From Thermodesulfobacteriota bacterium (GTDB taxonomy: Bacteria; Desulfobacterota; QYQD01), in contig JASEGX010000133.1 in the NCBI GenBank assembly GCA_030017815.1, positions 1 through 6,774 on the forward strand: 6,774 nucleotides of DNA. The letters are read 5' to 3'. The translations under genes and the position numbers were made by a program. This document shows positions 1-5,904 of the stretch, piece after piece. Within the stretch, counting starts at the first letter, position 1; every line of letters begins with the position of its first letter. The notes under the pieces were generated by a model that was given only the letters and a program-made list of their open reading frames with translations, was not told the origin of the DNA and searched no databases.

Positions 1-2449
1 CTAAATGGGCACTCATAACATCTTCATAGATTTCAACTCGAAAATCGAACCGGGTTAAAATTTCTTCGATAAGTTTCATCCTGCGTACCTTTCGGTTAAG
101 GCCTGCAGCCCCTCCTTTAAAACTAAACTTTATGTAATTTTCTCTAGGCCTTTCGCTCAAAAATGCCTGTGCAACCGAAAAGTGGTATCCAAATCGGCAA
201 CTTAAATTGCAAAAATGCTTGGAGATCATTGCGCAATTCTTTTGCATGTAACAAGATTGACCGGATGCGCACAAGTTAGGATTCATGGTAGATTCAAACA
301 TGACTGAGAGAAGGCCTTTTGTGTCGATTGGAGGTGGGCCTTCCCATGGCACGGCGGTTATTCCTTCCCATAAGGCCAGCATGGGGACGGATGCAATTTC
401 TTCCAGTTTAACAGTATCGCCTTCAACCCGTCCTTTAAATCCATCTCCAAGATCAATAATCCACCACTGCATCGGCACATTAACTATCAATCTCCTACCG
501 GCCCGTTCCGAGTAGTTACTGTTCTCCCCAAAATCAAACATCTCGTTTACGGCCTTCTCATGACAAAAACGGATAATGTCATGATAGGTAAGGCAGCCTT
601 CAGGGATAAAATTATCCCCCTCCGGTTGGGTAAGATTAAGCGGCGTAATATACTTAAGGACCTTTCTTAGCGTGGTGTGAACCGGACTCCCTTTAAGCAA
701 GTTAACCCGTCCGGCATGCATCTCCTTTAACAAGGACTCGACCTTCCCTTCATAGACCTTCCGCGCATCTGCATCAACCGTAACGATCGTACCGTTTTTA
801 ATCCGGGCTGTGGCTGCTCCGGTGTCAAAAAGTGCAGGAATGCCGAATTCCCTTGATACCGTAGCCAAATGTCCAGCAATACCTCCCCGATCGGTTATCA
901 CTGCTACAGCCCCGTTTAAAAGTGTAGCTAATTGTGGCAACGCGTTTTTGGCTACCAAAACAGCCCCATGAGGAAACTGCAAAATATCCTGGGTCTTGTT
1001 AACAATAAATGCTGGACCGCAGGCCACACCCGGACTGGCCGTCACACCACCCTCCACGATAATCGGCTGCTCTATATTTAAAACGGCCATATCCTTAAGG
1101 GCCTTTGTTCCCGTGTCCAGTTGTTTCAAATATCGGCTCTGGAGAATTCTGACCTGACCATCTTCTCCTATGGCCCACTCAATATCCTGAGGTGTTCCAT
1201 AGTGGTCTTCAAGCCGTTCTGCCAATCCGGCCAGAAGCAGGGCCTGGTCATCTGTAACGGCCGGATCGCCCTTTTCCCCATCTGTTAATTCTATGAGGGA
1301 AATCCCTTCTCCACCGGAACATACGACCTTCTGACTTTTGGCGTGAATCTCCTTCTTTATAATCTCTCGCGCAGGTTCCCTGGAGACCACAAAAAAATCC
1401 GGGGACACACTGCCGTCCACAACCGATTTGGCAAGCCCTTGGACTGCATTTATGAGAACCAGCTTATTGCGGATATCGCCTGGATCGCGTGAGTACATAA
1501 CCCCGCTAGAAACCGCTTTGACCATGGCCATACAGCCGACACACATCATGATATCCTCATCTCTAAATCCCTTATTGAGGCGGTATGTGATGGCCCGGGG
1601 AGAATACTTGCTGGCCAAGATATTCTTATATGTATGGACCAGGGATTCCCGGCTTACATTAAGCTCCGAATGATACTGACCGGCAAAAGAGTTCTCTTGT
1701 GTATCCTCGCCTAAGGCACTGCTCCGTAACGACACGTGTACACCGTTTTCTGTTTTTTCCTCAAGACAGCGGTAGGCATCATGGATGGCTCTTTCAAGTT
1801 CAGGAGGAAGCGATGATCGCATAATAAGCTCCTGAATATCCGCACTTGTCTCGTACAACATCTCCATATCCGCAAAATCCACAGATTGAAGCTGCTGGTT
1901 GATTTTTTGCTGGAGATTATTATGATCCACGAAAAGTTTATAGGCAGAAGCGGTAATAACAAAACCCGCCGGCACCCGAAGACCAACCCGATTCATGATT
2001 TCTCCCAAGTTGGCCATCTTACTGCCGACGTGATCGGCGCTGTCCTTATTGACCGCATCGAGAGGGAGTGCCAATTCCCCGTCTCTCAATTCTTTCCGCT
2101 CTTCCAGGATCTGATTAATTTTATTCTGGATTTCCGCAAAAACAGAATAAAGGGTTTCATAGCGGCGGGAGGAAATTTCGTTTATTTTTTCAATAAGTTT
2201 ATATAAGTTGACTGAAATGGCCGTACAATTGGCACGGATAAAGGCCATGCCAAAGCTATGGTTCCCCTGAAGAGCGTGTTCCATGTCAGACATGATCTCA
2301 AGCGTCTTATGATTAATGTCCAGCAGTGTCTTAAAACTCCAATACCTAGTCTTAAACATGGAAGAGATGGTATCAGGCGATTCACGCGACTCGGATCTCG
2401 CCCTCTCCTTGGAAAACATTTTTCTGATAAAGCGTTTTAATTCAACCAT
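1..2449 (-). CDS. PEP synthase/PPDK-like phosphotransferase with novel C-terminal domain (3' end outside window)
   Basis: The minus-strand frame is open from an ATG at 2449 to the left edge: 816 codons, no stop in the window. An in-frame TAG at 2464-2462 makes this ATG the first possible start; no clear Shine-Dalgarno precedes it. Residues 1-130 look helical. Residues 135-440 are a PEP/pyruvate-dikinase ATP-binding domain: VGSKMANLGE (141-150, Lys144), LRSSALGED with Arg242, YSRDP, GLAK (338-341), and DIEW with Glu424 leading to ILQSR with Gln437. Residues about 463-565 are the swivelling phosphohistidine domain, with RGGIAGHLA carrying the presumed catalytic His527. In this family ATP phosphorylates that histidine, which passes the phosphate to a second substrate. 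The usual PEP/pyruvate TIM-barrel domain does not follow; instead there is a region of unknown function (about 580-816) containing WWIIDLGDGF, a Cys-rich stretch (727-751) and FKGGAAGLNRKVRR. The acceptor is therefore unknown. Likely cytosolic. A sigma-54-like promoter faces this gene. Dikinase-like assignment is firm; calling it a true PEP synthase would not be. Confidence 0.9.
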   Translation of the reverse strand, partial: MVELKRFIRKMFSKERARSESRESPDTISSMFKTRYWSFKTLLDINHKTLEIMSDMEHALQGNHSFGMAFIRANCTAISVNLYKLIEKINEISSRRYETLYSVFAEIQNKINQILEERKELRDGELALPLDAVNKDSADHVGSKMANLGEIMNRVGLRVPAGFVITASAYKLFVDHNNLQQKINQQLQSVDFADMEMLYETSADIQELIMRSSLPPELERAIHDAYRCLEEKTENGVHVSLRSSALGEDTQENSFAGQYHSELNVSRESLVHTYKNILASKYSPRAITYRLNKGFRDEDIMMCVGCMAMVKAVSSGVMYSRDPGDIRNKLVLINAVQGLAKSVVDGSVSPDFFVVSREPAREIIKKEIHAKSQKVVCSGGEGISLIELTDGEKGDPAVTDDQALLLAGLAERLEDHYGTPQDIEWAIGEDGQVRILQSRYLKQLDTGTKALKDMAVLNIEQPIIVEGGVTASPGVACGPAFIVNKTQDILQFPHGAVLVAKNALPQLATLLNGAVAVITDRGGIAGHLATVSREFGIPALFDTGAATARIKNGTIVTVDADARKVYEGKVESLLKEMHAGRVNLLKGSPVHTTLRKVLKYITPLNLTQPEGDNFIPEGCLTYHDIIRFCHEKAVNEMFDFGENSNYSERAGRRLIVNVPMQWWIIDLGDGFKGRVEGDTVKLEEIASVPMLALWEGITAVPWEGPPPIDTKGLLSVMFESTMNPNLCASGQSCYMQKNCAMISKHFCNLSCRFGYHFSVAQAFLSERPRENYIKFSFKGGAAGLNRKVRRMKLIEEILTRFDFRVEIYEDVMSAHL

Positions 2450-2494
2450 TAAGGGACCCGACTATTGTTATATCGTTCAGACATATCTTTAAAT

Positions 2495-2510
2495 ATCAAG
2501 AAACATGCCA
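2495..2510 (-). promoter_or_regulatory. sigma-54-like promoter of the dikinase-like gene
   Basis: Read on the minus strand this is TGGCATGTTTCTTGAT. Against the sigma-54 consensus TGGCACG-N4-TTGCW it matches 10 of 12 specified positions with exact spacing. The differences are C to T in the -24 block and C to A in the -12 GC. The predicted transcription start is near 2484, giving a leader of about 35 nt before the ATG at 2449. The same 16-mer occurs in the opposite orientation at 3485-3500. A dyad about 98 bp upstream and an IHF-like site between them support an enhancer-dependent promoter. The -12 mismatch is the main weakness. Confidence 0.62.
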
Positions 2511-2529
2511 TATTAATATATTTAGTAAT

Positions 2530-2542
2530 TATCAATAGTTAT
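2530..2542 (+). promoter_or_regulatory. possible IHF site, left regulatory module
   Basis: TATCAATAGTTAT matches 7 of 9 specified positions of the IHF consensus WATCAANNNNTTR and lies in a very AT-rich stretch. It is between the upstream dyad and the -24/-12 element, where IHF bending is commonly needed at sigma-54 promoters. It is a weak match taken alone; position and exact duplication in the right arm are the support. Confidence 0.35.
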
Positions 2543-2573
2543 GATTTTAGCCGCCAGCCCAGACAGAAATCTC

Positions 2574-2590
2574 TGTTTCAACATGAAACA
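2574..2590. promoter_or_regulatory. activator-site dyad, left module (TGTTTCA-N3-TGAAACA)
   Basis: This is a perfect 7-bp inverted repeat with a 3-nt spacer (ACA), centred at 2582. That is about 98 bp upstream of the predicted sigma-54 start for the dikinase-like gene. The same dyad occurs in mirrored position at 3404-3419 and, with one mismatch, at 3323-3339. Position and symmetry fit an upstream activating site for a dimeric NtrC-family enhancer-binding protein. The cognate protein is not identified. Confidence 0.6.
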
Positions 2591-2713
2591 TACTCCAACG
2601 TACCTTTTAAGATGCAAGGGGCCAGGGAAAAAGCAGGCTTTATAACCAGTGGCTTATAATGTCACTTTGTCTTTTCATGGATGCGCGAAATCCTATAGGT
2701 AACCAAATGATGG

Positions 2714-2742
2714 TTGACGACCGTACAAAGAGAAATTATTAT
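2714..2742 (+). promoter_or_regulatory. sigma-70-type promoter of the response-regulator gene
   Basis: TTGACG (2714-2719), a 17-nt spacer and TATTAT (2737-2742) match 10 of 12 consensus positions at the optimal spacing. The predicted start is near 2749, giving a leader of about 60 nt to the ATG at 2811. This suggests the receiver gene is expressed separately from the two sigma-54-type outward transcripts. No operator was recognised over it. Confidence 0.55.
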
Positions 2743-2790
2743 AACAGGCTATTCGCAGGTCGAGTCTTGAGATCGCGGTGGAATGTGCAG

Positions 2791-2802
2791 AAGGAAAGGG
2801 AG
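2791..2802 (+). promoter_or_regulatory. ribosome binding site deciding the response-regulator start
   Basis: AAGGAAAGGGAG ends 8 nt before the ATG at 2811. The alternative upstream in-frame ATG at 2778 has only GGTGGA directly abutting it and would add 11 residues before the conserved first strand of the receiver. The 2811 start is therefore preferred. Confidence 0.65.
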
Positions 2803-2810
2803 CGCCACAT

Positions 2811-3239
2811 ATGAAACATAAGATATTATTAGTCGACGACGAGGAAAAAATGATTAAGTACCTGTCAAGACACTTAATCAAGAAGGGATTCGACGTCAGT
2901 ACAGCATGTAGCGGTATAGCAGCCCTGGAAAAGGTCAGAGAACAGGACTTTGCGGTGGTGTTGCTGGATGTGCTTATGCCGGGGATGGATGGCATAGAGA
3001 CTCTTCGGGAGATAAAAAAAATAAAACCACTGACAGAAGTCATAATGGTGACCGGGCATGCCTCTGTTGAAGTCGGCATCGAGGGGATGAAGCTGGGGGC
3101 CTTCGACTACGTTATAAAACCCTTTGATCTCACCGAGCTTGTAACAAAGATACATAAGGCCTATGACCAGAGAATATATCATGAAAAAGGGATAGAAGCC
3201 GTTGATATCCCGGAAATGCCATCAAAAAAGCCCTCATGA
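2811..3239 (+). CDS. single-domain response regulator (stand-alone receiver)
   Basis: The 142-residue product is essentially one CheY-like receiver. KILLVDDEE supplies the acidic Mg2+-binding pair (Asp9, Asp10). LLDVLMPGMDG carries the phospho-acceptor Asp53. MVTGHAS carries the switch Thr81, and DYVIKPF carries the conserved Lys103. The stretch TGHASVEVGIEGMKLGAFDY resembles receivers of NtrC-type regulators. After the receiver there is only a tail of about 25 polar residues ending in PSKKPS, with no HTH, AAA+ or enzymatic output domain. It probably acts as a phosphotransfer intermediate or by protein contact in the cytosol. No histidine kinase is in the window. The gene has its own promoter and sits alone between two mirror-image regulatory modules. 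The ATG at 2811 is preferred over 2778 on ribosome-site grounds. No convincing terminator follows it. Confidence 0.93.
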   Translation: MKHKILLVDDEEKMIKYLSRHLIKKGFDVSTACSGIAALEKVREQDFAVVLLDVLMPGMDGIETLREIKKIKPLTEVIMVTGHASVEVGIEGMKLGAFDYVIKPFDLTELVTKIHKAYDQRIYHEKGIEAVDIPEMPSKKPS

Positions 3240-3322
3240 TACAGAAAATTCATATCGAGATGTATTCCCCTCCCGGGACGCTTCTTTCAAAACTAACCAT
3301 AACTTCAGTCAGAATGAAACGC

Positions 3323-3339
3323 TGTTACATTATGAAACA
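3323..3339. promoter_or_regulatory. distal activator-site dyad, right module (one mismatch)
   Basis: TGTTACA-TTA-TGAAACA pairs at 6 of 7 positions and matches the dyads at 2574-2590 and 3403-3419. Its centre (3331) is exactly 80 bp from the centre of the proximal dyad (3411) and about 180 bp upstream of the predicted start. A further TGAAAC half-site lies at 3315-3320. Tandem sites like this are common at enhancer-dependent promoters. No counterpart was found on the left side. Confidence 0.45.
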
Positions 3340-3399
3340 CAGGCTATAAATCACGTCTGTTTTGATCGCGCCACCTTATATCCCTCAAAAAATATCAAA

Positions 3400-3422
3400 C
3401 AATGTTTCATAGTGAAACATTG
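3400..3422. promoter_or_regulatory. proximal activator-site dyad, right module
   Basis: The core TGTTTCA-TAG-TGAAACA is extended by CAA and TTG, giving 10-bp perfect arms with a 3-nt spacer. The centre at 3411 is about 100 bp upstream of the predicted sigma-54 start near 3511, the same geometry as on the left. It is the strongest of the three dyads and the best candidate operator for an NtrC-type activator. It could also form a short RNA hairpin, but no T-run follows, so a terminator is unlikely. Confidence 0.65.
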
Positions 3423-3452
3423 CAACCCTGTCTTGGCTGGCCGCCTAAAACC

Positions 3453-3465
3453 ATAACTATTGATA
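3453..3465 (-). promoter_or_regulatory. possible IHF site, right regulatory module
   Basis: This is the mirror copy of the IHF-like sequence in the left arm (7 of 9 consensus positions). It is centred about 52 bp upstream of the predicted start, between the proximal dyad and the -24 element. Weak as a motif; supported by position and duplication. Confidence 0.35.
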
Positions 3466-3484
3466 ATTACTAAATATATTAATA

Positions 3485-3500
3485 TGGCATGTTTCTTGAT
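3485..3500 (+). promoter_or_regulatory. sigma-54-like promoter of the Usp-permease-kinase operon
   Basis: TGGCATGTTTCTTGAT has the -24 GG and a -12 TTG at exactly sigma-54 spacing and matches 10 of 12 consensus positions; the -12 GC is GA. The predicted start near 3511 gives a leader of about 80 nt before the TTG start codon at 3592. An overlapping sigma-70 reading (TTGATA at 3460, TATGGC at 3483, 17-nt spacer) is possible but has a poor -10. The upstream dyads favour sigma-54. Confidence 0.62.
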
Positions 3501-3591
3501 TCAGAGTTTTGTGCGACGATATGCTGATGGAGGCTTATAGAGTTTTATGACCATCAACACTGAGTCTAATCTAATGGGGGGATAAGGTTCA

Positions 3592-4035
3592 TTGAACAAC
3601 ATACTCGTACCCGTAGCCGAATTTTCAGAGTTATCATTAAACGCGGCACAATACGCGGTTGAATTTGCCAAGAGAAGCAGTTCGAAGCCCATTTTTCTGT
3701 TCTTCTCTCGAAACGAATGCGCAAATGCGGACCGTCTTAGGACAGACTGTCATCCAACAATTGAAAAGGAGGGTGAAGTCAGGAAAAAAATAGAATTTCT
3801 GATCGAAAGAAGCGCCTTAATAGATGGTCTTGCTGTTGAGCGGCATACGTGTAGTGGTGAATACATAGAGAAAGTATGCGAATTCGTAAGAGATTTGAAT
3901 ATAACCCAGATCGTGATCGCTATACCGGATGAACAGGATGATCTTTACGATAAAATCATGCAGGATATATCCCTACTGATTCAGATGACGCCCTGCCGCG
4001 TATTGACTGTAAAAGAAAAAGATAAAGGAGACTGA
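3592..4035 (+). CDS. UspA-like universal stress protein, TTG start
   Basis: The 147-residue product has the length and layout of a single Usp domain. NILVPVAEFSELSLNAAQYA (residues 3-22) is the typical first strand and helix, QIVIAIP is a mid-core strand, and TPCRVLTV is the typical last strand. The G-2x-G-9x-G-S/T nucleotide motif of ATP-binding Usps is not seen near the C-terminus, so it is probably a non-ATP-binding, UspA-type protein, likely dimeric and cytosolic. The start is TTG: the only nearby upstream ATG (3574) hits a stop three codons later. AAGG at 3584-3587, with a G-run before it, serves as ribosome site. It is the first gene of the operon behind the sigma-54-like promoter, 6 nt before the permease gene. 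In such positions Usp proteins often partner with transporters; that role is inferred. Confidence 0.8.
   Translation: MNNILVPVAEFSELSLNAAQYAVEFAKRSSSKPIFLFFSRNECANADRLRTDCHPTIEKEGEVRKKIEFLIERSALIDGLAVERHTCSGEYIEKVCEFVRDLNITQIVIAIPDEQDDLYDKIMQDISLLIQMTPCRVLTVKEKDKGD
4024..4030 (+). promoter_or_regulatory. ribosome binding site of the permease, inside the Usp gene end
   Basis: AAAGGAG lies within the last codons of the upstream gene, 11 nt before the ATG at 4042. This arrangement implies translational coupling of the two genes. Confidence 0.6.
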
Positions 4036-4041
4036 GTACCT

Positions 4042-5856
4042 ATGGAACCGAATGTGTTAACAACAGAGATGATCATGGTCATGGCAATGATAGGAGTGGC
4101 GGTTTTCCTTTTCATTGTCGAGTGGATCCGTGTGGATATGGTAGCCATCCTTATGACGGTTACTCTCCCCTTGCTCCATTTAGTAACCCCTAAGGAGGCT
4201 TTCTCCGGGTTTAGCAGTAATGCCGTAATCTCCATCATTGCGGTTATCATCATAGGCGCGGGCCTGGACAAAACCGGGCTTGTAAACAGGCTGGTTGCGC
4301 CTGTAGTGAAACTTGCCGGAAACAGCGCATCGCGGGTGGTGATCGCAATGGGTGTCACAGTGGCCGGGATTTCCAGTTTCATGCAAAACATCGGGGCCGC
4401 CGCCCTGTTCCTTCCCGCCGTCAAGCGTGTGGGCAAGGCTATGGACATCTCCCTTTCCCGCATGCTTATGCCTATAGGATTTTGTGCCATCCTGGGTGGA
4501 ACCATTACCCTGGTAGGATGCAGTCCCTTGATCCTTCTCAACGATTTGTTAGCCCCGTTCAAGCTCAAACCGTTCCAGCTTTTTGATGTCACGCCCATTG
4601 GCTTGGCCCTGACCGGAAGTGGTATCGCATTTTTCATTTTTTTTGGCCGGTTTGTGCTCCCCCAGGGAAATGTGGGGTCGGATTCCCGTGAAAAGACGTC
4701 ACAAGGAGTAACCAGTTCCTACGAACATATCGGGGATCCCTTCGAACTGAGGACCCCGGCTGATTTCACCGATTTCAGGGAACCACTGACAATAAAAGAT
4801 ATTCGGGACCAATATATGGTGAATGTAGTCGCCCTGGCCGGACGTGACGGGACCAAGCTGCTGTCTTTGGCTCCAGATACGGCGGTTACATCTGACAATG
4901 ATCTGGTAGTCTATGGACGCAAGAAGAATGTCGAAAAATTGGCTGAAGAACAGGAAATGCGCATTAAGGACTCTTTGGAAGTTTTCAAAAATGAAATGTC
5001 GCCATCCATGTCCGGGACCATTGAGGTGGTTGTTGCCCCCCGTTCGGAACTGATCGGTAAGACTCTGAGACAGGCCCACTTCTGGGAACAGTTCCAGGTA
5101 AATCCCCTGGCCATTTACCGGTCTGATCAAGTATTTTATTCCGGGCTGTCAGATATGGTATTGCGTTCCGGTGACTCCATTTTACTCCACGGGCCCTGGG
5201 AACGGTTTAAGATTCTCGAGGAAAGGCACAATTTCATTTTTACCACCTCGGTCAGCGAAGTCCTCAAACCCGAAAAGTCATTTATGGCCGGTTTTTGGCT
5301 ATTAGTAGCCTTGGCAATGGTTATCGTCTTCAAAATCCAGTTGTCAATCTGCCTGATGACCGGGGCCTTTGGTATGATTGTTTGCCGGGTGCTCACCATA
5401 GATGAGGCATACCAATCCATTGATTGGCGAACAATCTTTCTGCTGGCAGGACTTATTCCGCTGGGAATCGCAACAGAGAAGACCGGTGCAGCCTCTTGGA
5501 TCGCGCATACTATCCTTAACCTGATAGGGACCGTCTCCCCTGTTGTTCTGCTGACCGCCATCGCTGTACTCTCCACGTTCTTTACCTTGGTCATCTCCAA
5601 CGTGGGCGCCACAGTACTACTGGTACCACTGGTAGTGAACATGGCCATAGCAGCCGGTACCGACCCGCGCATGGCCGCTCTCGTGGTGGGGTTAGCCACC
5701 TCCAACTCGTTCATGCTTCCGACCCATCAGGTGAACGCCCTTTACATGGGCCCGGGCAGATATCGGAGTGTGGATTTCCTGAAGGCAGGCGGCATCATGA
5801 GCGCAATCTACATCGCGGTGCTGGTCGGAATGCTTTATATGTTCTACGGTATTTAA
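4042..5856 (+). CDS. SLC13-family (DASS/ArsB-like) permease with two central TrkA-C domains
   Basis: The 604-residue inner-membrane protein has two hydrophobic halves (about 8-205 and 413-603) separated by a soluble insert. The insert contains two TrkA-C/RCK-C-like domains, about 233-305 (VNVVALAGRDGT...DNDLVVYGRK) and 325-400 (LIGKTLRQAHF...SGDSILLHG). Such domains bind small ligands and gate transport in related proteins. Each half has the expected re-entrant-loop signature: MQNIGAAALFLP (114-125) followed by LGGTITLVG (151-159), and SNVGATVLLVP (519-529) followed by GLATSNSFMLP (550-560). The family's Ser-Asn-Thr sodium/substrate motifs are altered to QNI and SNV. Relatives move dicarboxylate, sulfate or other anions with Na+; the substrate here cannot be assigned. 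The gene follows the Usp gene by 6 nt and is 48 nt before the kinase-like gene, with no terminator between, so it is the middle of an operon. Confidence 0.93.
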   Translation: MEPNVLTTEMIMVMAMIGVAVFLFIVEWIRVDMVAILMTVTLPLLHLVTPKEAFSGFSSNAVISIIAVIIIGAGLDKTGLVNRLVAPVVKLAGNSASRVVIAMGVTVAGISSFMQNIGAAALFLPAVKRVGKAMDISLSRMLMPIGFCAILGGTITLVGCSPLILLNDLLAPFKLKPFQLFDVTPIGLALTGSGIAFFIFFGRFVLPQGNVGSDSREKTSQGVTSSYEHIGDPFELRTPADFTDFREPLTIKDIRDQYMVNVVALAGRDGTKLLSLAPDTAVTSDNDLVVYGRKKNVEKLAEEQEMRIKDSLEVFKNEMSPSMSGTIEVVVAPRSELIGKTLRQAHFWEQFQVNPLAIYRSDQVFYSGLSDMVLRSGDSILLHGPWERFKILEERHNFIFTTSVSEVLKPEKSFMAGFWLLVALAMVIVFKIQLSICLMTGAFGMIVCRVLTIDEAYQSIDWRTIFLLAGLIPLGIATEKTGAASWIAHTILNLIGTVSPVVLLTAIAVLSTFFTLVISNVGATVLLVPLVVNMAIAAGTDPRMAALVVGLATSNSFMLPTHQVNALYMGPGRYRSVDFLKAGGIMSAIYIAVLVGMLYMFYGI

Positions 5857-5890
5857 GGCTGCTACAGGGAACCTAAACAAAAGAATAGTA

Positions 5891-5898
5891 GGGAGGGA
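5891..5898 (+). promoter_or_regulatory. ribosome binding site supporting the GTG start
   Basis: GGGAGGGA is 6 nt upstream of the GTG at 5905, which places the first conserved strand (IITIFA) at the N-terminus as in the family. Confidence 0.7.
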
Positions 5899-5904
5899 TT
5901 AAAA

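Larger units (their letters stand above)
2495..2543. repeat. left arm of 49-bp perfect inverted repeat
   Basis: These 49 bases are identical to the reverse complement of 3452-3500. Weaker similarity continues inward to about 2591: TTTTAG, then CCAGCC and AGACAG blocks, then the TGTTTCA dyad. This makes a diverged arm of about 97 bp. The outer boundary of identity coincides with the end of the sigma-54-like -12 element, and the flanks outside it are unrelated. This looks like a duplicated or conserved regulatory region, not a transposon end: no transposase or target-site duplication is seen. Confidence 0.95.
3452..3500. repeat. right arm of 49-bp perfect inverted repeat
   Basis: This is the exact reverse complement of 2495-2543. 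Diverged similarity continues inward to about 3404, through the activator dyad, with two single-base length differences. The two arms bracket about 0.9 kb containing only the response-regulator gene. Each arm, read outward, places the same sigma-54-like element before a different operon. Confidence 0.95.
3240..3591. other. regulatory intergenic region upstream of the permease operon
   Basis: No supportable gene lies in these 352 bases; the open frame over 3202-3456 is non-coding in appearance. The region holds a one-mismatch dyad (3323-3339), a perfect dyad (3400-3422), an IHF-like site (3453-3465 on the minus strand) and a sigma-54-like promoter (3485-3500). A leader of about 80 nt follows. 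No rho-independent terminator for the preceding gene was found. Confidence 0.7.

Noticed and set aside
1711..1986. Minus-strand open frame overlapping the dikinase-like gene, and the plus-strand frames at 285-515, 1428-1673, 1886-2206 and 2258-2440
   Set aside because: All lie inside the continuous 816-codon minus-strand gene in other frames and show no family features.
2230..2250. TTGGCACG at about 2230 as a sigma-54 promoter
   Set aside because: The -24 block is good, but no TTGC/GC occurs at the -12 position and it lies inside the dikinase-like coding region.
2648..2666. TTATAAT near 2654 as the receiver-gene promoter
   Set aside because: No -35-like hexamer at suitable spacing; the TTGACG-N17-TATTAT pair at 2714-2742 is much better and closer.
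3403..3430. The 10-bp dyad as a rho-independent terminator of the response-regulator gene
   Set aside because: The stem is AT-rich and is followed by CAACCCTG, not a T-run. It also recurs at matching positions relative to the other promoter, which favours an operator.
3202..3456. Plus-strand open frame after the response regulator
   Set aside because: It overlaps the end of the receiver gene, lacks a ribosome site, has low-complexity composition, and covers the two activator dyads.
2495..3500. The inverted-repeat-bounded segment as an invertible switch or insertion sequence
   Set aside because: No recombinase or transposase, no target-site duplication, and the arm boundaries match promoter limits. 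Inversion would leave the same outward promoters on both sides, so it would not switch the flanking genes. RecA-mediated flipping of the receiver gene remains possible but unsupported.
3981..4637. 218-codon minus-strand frame opposite the permease (also 5136-5714)
   Set aside because: Antisense shadows of the membrane protein gene, with biased Met/Thr/Ala/Pro composition and no recognisable domain.
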